A model generated the notes under the pieces. The model searched no databases and was not told the origin of the DNA. It was given only the letters and a program-made list of their open reading frames with translations. A stretch of 64,000 bases of DNA. Source: Paramoeba atlantica (taxonomy: Eukaryota > Discosea). Made by a program: the position numbers and the translations under genes. The number at the start of each line of letters is the position of its first letter. Within the stretch, counting starts at the first letter, position 1. Where the stretch lies: assembly GCA_977017575.1 (NCBI GenBank), contig CDRNVI010000041.1, positions 248,001 to 312,000 of the forward strand. The letters are read 5' to 3'. Shown here in pieces: positions 53,726 to 62,592 of the stretch.

Positions 53726-54857
53726 CCTCGGAGCACGTGGCAAAGTGCTTCGAGGAAGTGCCTTACCTTCGCAGGCACTCCGTTGTTTGTGCACGCCGCT
53801 CTTCACGGCTAGCCAAGGCACACGACGCACACCTACCTTTGCACGTTAAGAAGTCGATACCTGTTATCCATTTGGATCAGGTTAAGGAGTGGATGAGTAT
53901 GTCAGCTGCCACTCGTTTTCGCAAGGTAGTGGATGAATTATTATGGGTACCTAAAGCCCCGTACCCCGAACCTAGTGTGAAAGGTTCATTGCCTGAGGCG
54001 GACGTCCGATTGTTGGAGGACGCAGGCATAATCTCTAAGGTCCCGGCGCAGGAGTTGAGAAAGCGCCCATCGATGCAGTTCACGATTCCCTTCACGGTTG
54101 TGGAGACCGATGATGAGGGCAATCAGCGCAGAAGATTTATTTCATGGACAAGGGACGATAACGATAGATTAAAATCATATGAACCAAAGGTCCCATTATA
54201 TCATCCCTCCAAGTATCTTCATAAGGCGCACGAGCCGATGGCTGTGAAGCGGGACTTCACATGCGGGTTTTACCAGATTGGTATCCCGAAGAGTGCGCGG
54301 CCCAAATTCCGCCTTAGAACGACCAGTGGAGACGTGTATGAGATGAACGTCCTCCCGATGGGCCATAGGTGTGCACCGGAGGTTATGCACACGGTTACCG
54401 CCGCGATTGCTGGCGAGGCGTCGATTTGTTCTCAGCGCTCCTCGTTTTTTTTCTTTTTTTTTGGATTTTTGGACTCGTTTCACCGAGGCGCTATCGACGT
54501 TTATGTTGACGGAGTTCGGTTTGCAGGAACCGACTCCGAGGCCACCACGTACGCTCAGTTCATTGACGAGCGTTGCGACAAAGCGAACGGTCTTTTCAAA
54601 GATCGGGGTCAGCCCCCTGTAGCACAGTACGTGTTCAATGGGGTGGCGTTCGACCATAACGCGCATACGGTCTGCCTGGGGCCGCGAGTGATCAGGAAAC
54701 TGCGAGCCGACTCTTTCTTCAACATTTCCTTTGTTGACCTAGAGGCGGTGGTGGGGCGCCTCATTTATGGCTCCGCAGTTCTCCGACTCAATATGCCGCG
54801 ATTTTATTTCGCTTTAAAGGTGGCGCAACGGCGTATCAACTTGTTGATATCAGAGAG

Positions 54858-54893
54858 AAGACCACTTTTTGTATTAAGACCACTTTTTGTATT
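54858..54893 (+). repeat. 18-bp AAGACC repeats at LINE 5' junction
   Basis: Two perfect tandem copies of AAGACCACTTTTTGTATT between the D2 fragment and the LINE leader. Confidence 0.85.
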
Positions 54894-54909
54894 AATACGT
54901 TGGTACAAA

Positions 54910-57900
54910 ATGGCGGAGGCCTCCGGACCGTTCGAAAGTGTGTTGGAAGTCTGTGGCAAACTTCGGACGGCCAGGTGTGGTCGGGGCAACCTTTTTCTGC
55001 CTCCACAGCAGAGGGGGGTTGGGACAAAACTCCGGCAGCGGGCCCTTTTACAGATGTCAAAGGTTTTGGCTGTGGGAAAACACGTGGCTGTTGTTTGGTG
55101 TATGGCTTATAACGAACGTATTACACTCTGGGAAGGGGTGGTTCACTCATCGCTTGATGGGTCTGGTTGGCTCGTCAAGTACGACTTGATGAATGGGCGA
55201 CTTCTCCCGTTTCCTCCGAGAGATGATCGTATCCATGTGCTAGGCGGCAGAGTTGGACTGCTTCCAAAATCTTTGCGCAAACGTAATCGGAAACGCAAAT
55301 CCTGCTTTCGGCGTGGCTACCGAGAGCAGAGACCCAAGATCAAAGCTATGAGAGAGGGGTTTGCAGTAAGCACCATGAATGTAGATACTTTAAAGTGTAA
55401 AACCACAGACGAGTTTGCTCTACGTAAATGTTTCCGTTTGCATCAAGCTGTAGAGTTCATGCGAAGTTACGGCGTAACAATAATGGCCTTGCAGGAAACG
55501 CGACTATCGTTCAAGAGCGAGGAACCGATCATTCATCGTAGGCTCTATCTGGCTGGCATTAGTGTTAATATATATATTATGAGTGCAATAAAGGGCTATA
55601 ACGGAATGGCAATGCTGAGTCTGCAACCCATGGGTGTTGAAAAGATCAATGATCGCATTATGAAAGGAACAATACATATTGGAAAGATGAAGGCGTGTAT
55701 ATTTAATGTTTACTCCCCGACGGCTGGTGCAAAGAAAGAGAAGCAAGAATCGTTTGATGAGGAGCTATTTGATGCTTGGCATGATTCCCAATGTTCGCTA
55801 AAGCTAATATGCGGAGACATGAACGCACCTTTGCAAGATCCAAACGGCAGAAAATGTTGTTCGGAAAGAGCGCAAGAATTTCGCAAATTTTTGGTAACCC
55901 TTGGATCTAAATCGGCTCATCAATGTTGCAGCGCAGAAAGAAAGTGGACTTATAGGTTTCCACCTACGCCGAAACACCCTGATGGTCTAACAAAACAGCT
56001 TGATCATATCATAATAAATTCCCGTTTCAGCTCAGCATTTCGGTATCAGAAGGTGCTTTTGGCTCCCATACCTACGAGACACTGTGCAGTAATAGCAGGA
56101 TTAAATATAAAATGGAGAGTGGCATGCAAACCTGGTAAGTTACAACCGTTTTGGGGATCCTTGAGAAACGAAACCATATGTGATACATTCGTGAAAAATG
56201 TGGAGGAGTCAATTCAGGGGGGAAATAAACGGTCACGAGAAGGGTCAATTGGCCCCGCTTTATGGGATAAGCTATCGTCCGCAGTCAACTCCGCCGCAGA
56301 GAAATTACCCAGGAAAATTGCCAATATTGGAAAAGCTCCTGACTCGGAAACTGACTCGCATTCCCTTGATATGAAAACTATTGTGCAAATTGCTCGAAAT
56401 CGAAGGACTTTCGATACCTTTGCTCGAGAACACGGAAAAATGATTGAAGAATGCGTGAAAGAAGAATGTGAAGTGATCCAAGAAAAGCTATATAAATGTC
56501 CAAAAAGCGCGTATCAAGCAATTCGCTATATTGTAGGGGAAAATCGAAAAGTATTCTCCATGTTTGGTGAAAATGTTCGAGACAGTATGTGCAGAGTGAG
56601 AGGACATTTTCAGGCGATAGGTAACCAATTAGATCAAATTTCCGAACCGGTAAACTTCCCTAACTGTAATAAAAGCTTAATTGGTATTGAGGATACGGAA
56701 TTTACCCCAAAGGAGCTCAGAATTTCTCTGCAAAAAGTCAAATCTGGAAAAGCTTCAGGCTCCGACAACATTCCTATTGAGGCTCTCTCTACATTGGCTC
56801 AGAGGGAAGAAGCACTTGGCATGCTCTTGAACATAATAAATGAAGTAATGTGTATCGGTGCCGCGGCGGATAAATGGAAGATGATTCTGCAAGTGCCACT
56901 TCCAAAGAAAGGGAATCTCAATGATCTTACAAATTGGAGACCGATATGCATTGTAAACCATGTGGTAAAGGTAATGAACCGGATGGTACTAGAGCGTATA
57001 CAACCAGCCGTTGAGAATATGCTTCGCTCAAATCAGTTTGGATTTCGCCCGCACCGATCCACTGCCGGCGCACAGGCAACTTTCGTGGAAATAGCTACTA
57101 AAGCTTCGAGGGGAGAAGGTGTTGCGGTAGCGTTTGTTGACTTTAAGCAGGCATTTCCTTCCGTTACTTTCTCTGCAATACGAGATGCGCTGAGAGCATT
57201 CCACATACCGGAAAATATTACTAAAGTTATTATGAGCATGTATGAAGGCCTGAAATCTTATGTGAGGACGCCTCATGGTGACACCGAATCGTTTTCTATT
57301 GAAAATGGTACTCTACAAGGGGATGTGCTCGCGCCATATCTCTTTATTATGGTCCTCGACAGGATTATGGCAGAGGCCATTGACGCGAAGGGGTTGGGTG
57401 TCATTGCTTATTCCACCGGGACGAAGAGTCGCGGCGAAAAGCACCTCCGAATTTCTGATGTGGCATATGCAGATGACGTAGTTCTCTTCGCTTCTTCTAG
57501 GTCTGAACTCTCCGAAATGCTAGAAAACCTGTGCAAGTATGCAAAGAGGGCAAACCTTCAGGTAAATCTGGGCAAAAACAAGACCGCATGGATGGTTCTA
57601 GGAAAAATTGATGACATGACAGCTCCCCTTCTAGTCCCAAGTGTTGGAGAAATCCCCCGAGTATACAAATATAAATATCTTGGAAGTACACAAGAGAATG
57701 AAAATCGTCATGTAGCCCCACAAGAACGCATTCGTCTAGGATGGGCCACAATGCATAAACTTCATGCGATATGGAACTCACCAATTCAAGTCGCAAGTCG
57801 GTTAAAAATATTTCGAACACTTGTTATGCCTGTTATTAATTACAACTGCGGCACGTGGAATATTTCATCGAATCAAATGAGCGAATTGGACGTACAAGTC

Positions 57901-59211
57901 AGCAAAATGCGAAGATGGGTATGCGGAGTAGGGAAAAGATGGAAAACGGGAAAGTGCATTCGTCTTGAATCTCTTTATCAAGATGACTTGAAACTCAGCA
58001 CAACATCAAAAATACAACGTGCTCAACTTATTGGCCATCTCGTTCGACATGAATCGCCGTTTAGCCTAGCCATTCTGTGGCGCGTGCAAGACAAATCATC
58101 ATATCCTTCGATCTCTGAATTATGCGCAAAAGATTTAAATCTTTCAATAGAAGAAGTCATACATTCGTCTCGGGACCGCGCCTTATGGAGGTCAAGCGTT
58201 GATCGACTACGAAATCGGATCGAACCACGCCCTGATTATGTACCCATCGAAGCAAAATCATGGGAAAAACGAGCAATGGTTGCACGAAAAGAGAGTCAAT
58301 ATAAATCACTACAATTCGTCGAAGAAGGCGCATTGCCATTCCCAAATATTTCTCCAGCCGTACACATGTATACTGATGGCTCTCTTAAAACAACGAAATC
58401 GAAAGTTACTTCTGGATGCGGAATCGTGTGGTGGGGGGATGGTGTTGAGAAGTCCTTAATGGGAGTACGACCTCCAACGGATATTGAGCTCACCATAACT
58501 GCGGTAGAGCTCTATGCCGTATATGAGGCACTGAATCTTGCGGCACATTATGGGCAGGACATTGTATTACACACAGACTCAAAATACGTATGGGAATTCT
58601 TCCACATTATAAGGCATCGATTTTGCATAGTTGGGTTTCAATTATTCCAGAGCGCACAACTACTCAAGAAGATACAACTTTTGTGTTCTAAGATCGAGCA
58701 AAATAGCAATGTATATTGCATCAAAACCAGAGGGCATGAAGGAAACCCGCACAACGCAACCTCAGACTGGCTCGCTAAACGAGCTTGCACACATCAAGAC
58801 GAAAACCCTTCCTTTACTTACCGCGGTTTTGATATCGTGACCAATGAAAAGAGGAAAGGTAACGAAATTCAAAACAATATGAAAAAGAACAAAAACAAAA
58901 ATACGAAATTACCAGAGTTTGCGCACACACCTATCGAAATGTCTCCTACGCACTCTATAAGCACGAAAAATAAAGGTAACCTGATAAATGAAAAGGGGAA
59001 ACGATCAAGATCCAAGAACAAGCGTGAAAATACGAATACGCACAGCAACCAAAAAGCACGAAAAACTGATGGAAAGAGGAGTACGAATGCATATTCACCA
59101 GGATTAGCAGAGGTAACTTTAGCAAGAAAGCATCCACAAAGAAAGCGAGCTAATTATGAAGAGGAGTGCAAGAGAACTCGAAAGGGGGGGAGCTCTTCTT
59201 CTAAAACGTGA
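54910..59211 (+). CDS. LINE polyprotein: Tudor-like, APE endonuclease, RT, RNase H
   Basis: 1,433 codons without a stop. ATG 54910 is the first in frame inside the element, though the open frame extends upstream into the D2 fragment. Residues about 50-115 hold a Tudor-like module (GKHVAVVWCMAYNERITLWE...PPRDDRIHVL). Residues about 150-400 are an apurinic-type endonuclease (TMNVDTL, ALQETRL, ICGDMNAPL, LDHIII, PTRHCAV). The RT spans about 590-950, with NWRPICIVNHVVKVMNRM, FVDFKQAFPSVT, NGTLQGDVLAPYLF and YADDVV at 853. RNase H starts at YTDGSL (D1156), then ELTITAVELYAVYEAL and LHTDSKYVWEF. The last about 130 residues are Lys-rich. It nicks target DNA and copies its own RNA in the nucleus. The architecture matches the kinetoplastid ingi clade. 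Confidence 0.9.
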   Translation: MAEASGPFESVLEVCGKLRTARCGRGNLFLPPQQRGVGTKLRQRALLQMSKVLAVGKHVAVVWCMAYNERITLWEGVVHSSLDGSGWLVKYDLMNGRLLPFPPRDDRIHVLGGRVGLLPKSLRKRNRKRKSCFRRGYREQRPKIKAMREGFAVSTMNVDTLKCKTTDEFALRKCFRLHQAVEFMRSYGVTIMALQETRLSFKSEEPIIHRRLYLAGISVNIYIMSAIKGYNGMAMLSLQPMGVEKINDRIMKGTIHIGKMKACIFNVYSPTAGAKKEKQESFDEELFDAWHDSQCSLKLICGDMNAPLQDPNGRKCCSERAQEFRKFLVTLGSKSAHQCCSAERKWTYRFPPTPKHPDGLTKQLDHIIINSRFSSAFRYQKVLLAPIPTRHCAVIAGLNIKWRVACKPGKLQPFWGSLRNETICDTFVKNVEESIQGGNKRSREGSIGPALWDKLSSAVNSAAEKLPRKIANIGKAPDSETDSHSLDMKTIVQIARNRRTFDTFAREHGKMIEECVKEECEVIQEKLYKCPKSAYQAIRYIVGENRKVFSMFGENVRDSMCRVRGHFQAIGNQLDQISEPVNFPNCNKSLIGIEDTEFTPKELRISLQKVKSGKASGSDNIPIEALSTLAQREEALGMLLNIINEVMCIGAAADKWKMILQVPLPKKGNLNDLTNWRPICIVNHVVKVMNRMVLERIQPAVENMLRSNQFGFRPHRSTAGAQATFVEIATKASRGEGVAVAFVDFKQAFPSVTFSAIRDALRAFHIPENITKVIMSMYEGLKSYVRTPHGDTESFSIENGTLQGDVLAPYLFIMVLDRIMAEAIDAKGLGVIAYSTGTKSRGEKHLRISDVAYADDVVLFASSRSELSEMLENLCKYAKRANLQVNLGKNKTAWMVLGKIDDMTAPLLVPSVGEIPRVYKYKYLGSTQENENRHVAPQERIRLGWATMHKLHAIWNSPIQVASRLKIFRTLVMPVINYNCGTWNISSNQMSELDVQVSKMRRWVCGVGKRWKTGKCIRLESLYQDDLKLSTTSKIQRAQLIGHLVRHESPFSLAILWRVQDKSSYPSISELCAKDLNLSIEEVIHSSRDRALWRSSVDRLRNRIEPRPDYVPIEAKSWEKRAMVARKESQYKSLQFVEEGALPFPNISPAVHMYTDGSLKTTKSKVTSGCGIVWWGDGVEKSLMGVRPPTDIELTITAVELYAVYEALNLAAHYGQDIVLHTDSKYVWEFFHIIRHRFCIVGFQLFQSAQLLKKIQLLCSKIEQNSNVYCIKTRGHEGNPHNATSDWLAKRACTHQDENPSFTYRGFDIVTNEKRKGNEIQNNMKKNKNKNTKLPEFAHTPIEMSPTHSISTKNKGNLINEKGKRSRSKNKRENTNTHSNQKARKTDGKRSTNAYSPGLAEVTLARKHPQRKRANYEEECKRTRKGGSSSSKT

Positions 59212-59689
59212 TTTTGGAAGCCCAAAAGTTGAATGGAGTATCATTTTATTTATTTTGTTTATTTATTTTTACTTTTATTTTATATTCAATAATGCGATCA
59301 ATTGGTCTGTTTCAGCAGTTGAATAGGGGGTTGTGAGACGAAGGGTTGTTCATATATTTATATATTTATATATATATTTATAAATTGTATTTATACGTTA
59401 TTATTTGTTTTAGTTGTGTTTCGCCAGCAGATAAGGTGGCCAAGTGTATGGGAGGTGAGTTGGAGGACATTTTCGCCCTATAGGGCCATTCTCATAAGAA
59501 AGTAATGAGGATGCACGAGTTCTTGGCTGCAGATGGACTCTTTGCGCGTGAATTTTATGTGAGTTTACATGGAGAAGTGTTTATGTTTATGGTGTAAATT
59601 GTAAACCCCCCAGCTGATACATATGTATCAGTGTCTTTGTTGTGTGTGTGTGTTGTTGTTGTGGACGCAGAGAGTCTCAGCACGTCTCC

Positions 59690-61390
59690 CAGTGCTGTAA
59701 CCTCGGAGCACGTGGCAAAGTGCTTCGAGGAAGTGCCTTACCTTCGCAGGCACTCCGTTGTTTGTGCACGCCGCTCTTCACGGCTAGCCAAGGCACACGA
59801 CGCTCACCTACCTTTGCACGTTAAGAAGTCGATACCTGTTATCCATATGGATCAGGTTAAGGAGTGGATGAGTCTGTCAGCTGCCACTCGTTTTCGCAAG
59901 GTAGTGGATGAATTATTATGGGTACCTAAAGCCCCGTACCCCGAACCTAGTGTGAAAGGTTCATTGCCTGAGGCGGACGTCCGATTGTTGGAGGACGCAG
60001 GCATAATCTCTAAGGTCCCGGCGCAGGAGTTGAGAAAGCGCCCATCGATGCAGTTCATGATTCCCTTCACGGTTGTGGAGACCGATGATGAGGGCAATCA
60101 GCGCAGAAGATTTATTTCATGGACAAGGGACGATAACGATAGATTAAAATCATATGAACCAAAGGTCCCATTATATCATCCCTCCAAGTATCTTCATAAG
60201 GCGCACGAGCCGATGGCTGTGAAGCGGGACTTCACATGCGGGTTTTACCAGATTGGTATCCCGAAGAGGGCGCGGCCCAAATTCCGCCTTAGAACGACCA
60301 GTGGAGACGTGTATGAGATGAACGTCCTCCCGATGGGCCATAGGTGTGCACCGGAGGTTATGCACACGGTTACCGCCGCGATTGCTGGCGAGGCGTCGAT
60401 TTGTTCTCAGCGCTACTCGTTTCACCGAGGCGCTATCGACGTTTATGTTGACGGAGTTCGGTTTGCAGGAACCGACTCCGAGGCCACCACGTACGCTCAG
60501 TTCATTGACGAGCGTTGCGACAAAGCGAACGGTCTTTTCAAAGATCGGGGTCAGCCCCCTGTAGCACAGTACGTGTTCAATGGGGTGGCGTTCGACCATA
60601 ACGCGCATACGGTCTGCCTGGGGCCGCGAGTGATCAGGAAACTGCGAGCCGACTCTTTCTTCAACATTTCCTTTGTTGACCTAGAGGCGGTGGTGGGGCG
60701 CCTCATTTATGGCTCCGCAGTTCTCCGACTCAATATGCCGCGATTTTATTTCGCTTTGAAGGTGGCGCAACGGCGTATCAACTTGTTGAACCGTTGCCCG
60801 AAGTTATGTGACCGTCCGGTCGCACTCCCTGTCGTCACTCGCTCCATGCTAGCAGAGTGGAGAAACGAGTTGTTGGAGAATGTTCCACGGTCTCCACCTC
60901 CCCATCCCGATGTTGTTCCACACAAGCATCGTCTCTACACCGATGCCTCGGTGAAAGGATGGGGAGCGATTATGTATTTAGACAGCGGAGAGGTTTTGAT
61001 TACGGGAGAGGCGTGGCCTGAGTCATCCTCGTATGAGGTGAATCGTGCGGAAGCTGCAGCAGTCCGCTTAGCCCTCGAGAAGTTTTCCGCGCATTGCCCC
61101 CGTGGAACCTGCTTGGATGTTTTTGTTGATAACACCTCCTGTCAGGCTGCACTGAACAGGATGATCTCCAAGTCAGAGGGGGTTTCAATGGAATTGCGCG
61201 AAGTCCTGCGACTGACAGAGGAGAAAGGTATTTGTGTGAAGGCAGCGTATATATCCACGGATGAGAACCCGGCGGATGCTGTCGGTCGCGGGAAGGAGAT
61301 TGAGATGGAGAAGGTCGAGAGATACGAAGGTAAGATCGAGAGAGACATTAGTAAGGTAGGCAGTCATATTCAGAGAAAGCCCTAAGGGAC
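59690..61390 (+). mobile_element. D3: fossil DIRS/TATE-like RT and RNase H
   Basis: From CAGTGCTGTAACCTCGG on, almost identical to D2 from 53716 to 54846, then continuing through the RNase H (YTDASVKGWGAIMYL, AEAAAVRLALEKF, DVFVDNTSCQAAL, TDENPADAVGRGKE). The sequence before 59690 is unrelated to D2. A young fossil fragment of the TATE/DIRS type, ending in A-rich sequence at about 61390. Confidence 0.8.
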
Positions 61391-61477
61391 AGGATCACCA
61401 AATACAAAAAAAAACAAGCCAAGAAAAAAAGAAAAAAAAACAAAGAGACAAAAAAAAACAAAAAAGACAAACACAAA
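61391..61477. repeat. A-rich junction sequence
   Basis: About 75 bases of A runs broken by C and G (ACAAAAAA, AAAGAAA types) between D3 and the truncated family C copy. No gene. It may be a tail or filler made at the 5' junction. Confidence 0.6.
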
Positions 61478-62504
61478 AGGGGACCACGCATTGTCTTGCA
61501 AGCACGACGGAATTATCGCGAGGCACAATGCCGTGGCAGATCACTTCACGGACCTTTGCAGCAGAGCCAAACTGGCCCCACAACGGGAGAAAAGTCTTGG
61601 TAACAGAGGCCCAGGGGGTGCCCTCACCAGACCTGGCGACGTATACCTGCGCAGTCTTTTCTTGGGGAATCCCATCGTGCTTGACTTCGCGGTCACCCAT
61701 GCTCAGCAACTAAAATATACGGACAAAGTCCGGAACGCTAGCTGGGTAACCGCGGGGTCGTTTGCCGAGCAATATTCCTCCATGGAGAAGGGTAGGCAGC
61801 GCCGGGAAGCCGTTGACGCCGGGTGTGACTTTACGGCCATGGTGGTCGAAAGCTATGGCGCCTGGAGCCCCAGTGCTTCAGCAGTGATCCGCAAAGTTGG
61901 GGAACGTCTCTCACATGCCTCGTGTGGGTTATTGACAGAGGGGGAAGCCACGAGCAGAATCTTTACGGAGCTGAACGTCACCCTCATGCGCCTTCAGGCG
62001 CGCATGATGGTTACTCGTTTACTTCCTGAGGATCCGCTCTCTCCTACGGAGGTGTAAACGTTCGTAAACGTCGACCGCGCCCCTTTTGGCACGGGAACAC
62101 GTTTGCGCCCATGAAGAGCTGGTCGGGATGCTGGTCGAGTCGACAGAGTCTATACTCACGCCTAGCCCGCGAGGGCTAGGTACCTCAAGTGAGGTAGTAC
62201 ACGGGTAGTGAATCTCCTCCCCGTCGGCCAGCATCCTGTTTCGTGACCGTGTCGCTGCCGACACAGGCCCGCGCCTGCGCCCTCCCATATAACAAGGGGG
62301 AAGGGTTTACAAGTCAGGCCGTGGAGAGGTCGAAAGACCCGGTCCGGAACGCTCGAATGGATTGGGAATGGATTGCTTGTTTTTATTGTTATTGTTTTTA
62401 TTGTTCTTATACTTACGGGAGATCGAATTGCTAGTTTTGGGCTCCAAAATATGAAATTGCTAATTTGATTGCTTGTTTAAAAAGACAAAAAAAAAAAAAA
62501 AAAA
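61478..62504 (+). mobile_element. Family C retrotransposon, copy 2 (3' end only)
   Basis: 5'-truncated to the endonuclease: GDHALSCKHDGIIARHNAV, KSLGNRGPGGALTRPGDVYL, IVLDFAVTHAQQLKY, SWVTAGSFAEQYS and MRLQARMMVTRLLPEDP, with a stop at 62055. The endonuclease core reads RPGDV where copy 1 has RPADV. The 3' UTR (62058-62480) keeps the hairpin-rich block of copy 1 and ends in a run of about 20 A's that runs straight into the SL of copy 3. Confidence 0.85.
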
Positions 62505-62542
62505 AACTTTAACGATAAAGATACAGTTTCTGTACCTTGTTG
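62505..62542 (+). other. Spliced-leader sequence at 5' end of family C copy 3
   Basis: 38 bases identical to 32840-32877. The first A's merge with the poly(A) of copy 2. Confidence 0.85.
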
Positions 62543-62592
62543 AATTATTTTTCCTTTCTTTAGTTACTCCCCGGGGATTAGCGTCCTTCCCC

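Larger units (their letters stand above)
50870..54846 (+). mobile_element. D2: fossil DIRS/TATE-like retrotransposon
   Basis: Inserted in family A copy 6. Begins with the TAATAGTCCACG end repeat, then gag-like protein with zinc knuckle (51048-52451), tyrosine recombinase (52455-53725) and reverse transcriptase (53716 on). The same repeat lies again inside the recombinase region at 53291. The right part is separated by the LINE at 54847. About 1.1 kb of its RT region is directly duplicated on the far side of the LINE (D3). Broken, but young: the shared regions are almost identical. Confidence 0.8.
54847..59689 (+). mobile_element. Ingi/L1Tc-like LINE (APE-RT-RNase H), apparently intact
   Basis: Inserted in D2. 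The 5' end carries two 18-bp units (AAGACCACTTTTTGTATT at 54858-54893), then a short leader and one long ORF (54910-59211). The 3' UTR (59212-59689) is AT-rich with TATA/TTTA repeats and has no clear poly(A) tail. The D2 RT region is present on both sides as a direct duplication of about 1.1 kb instead of a short target duplication. No SL-like sequence is at its 5' end. Confidence 0.85.

Noticed and set aside
62505-62542. Site-specific insertion of family C into SL exons, as in SLACS
   Set aside because: Copy 1 has no SL remainder on its 3' side. Families A and B have the SL inside random short duplications.
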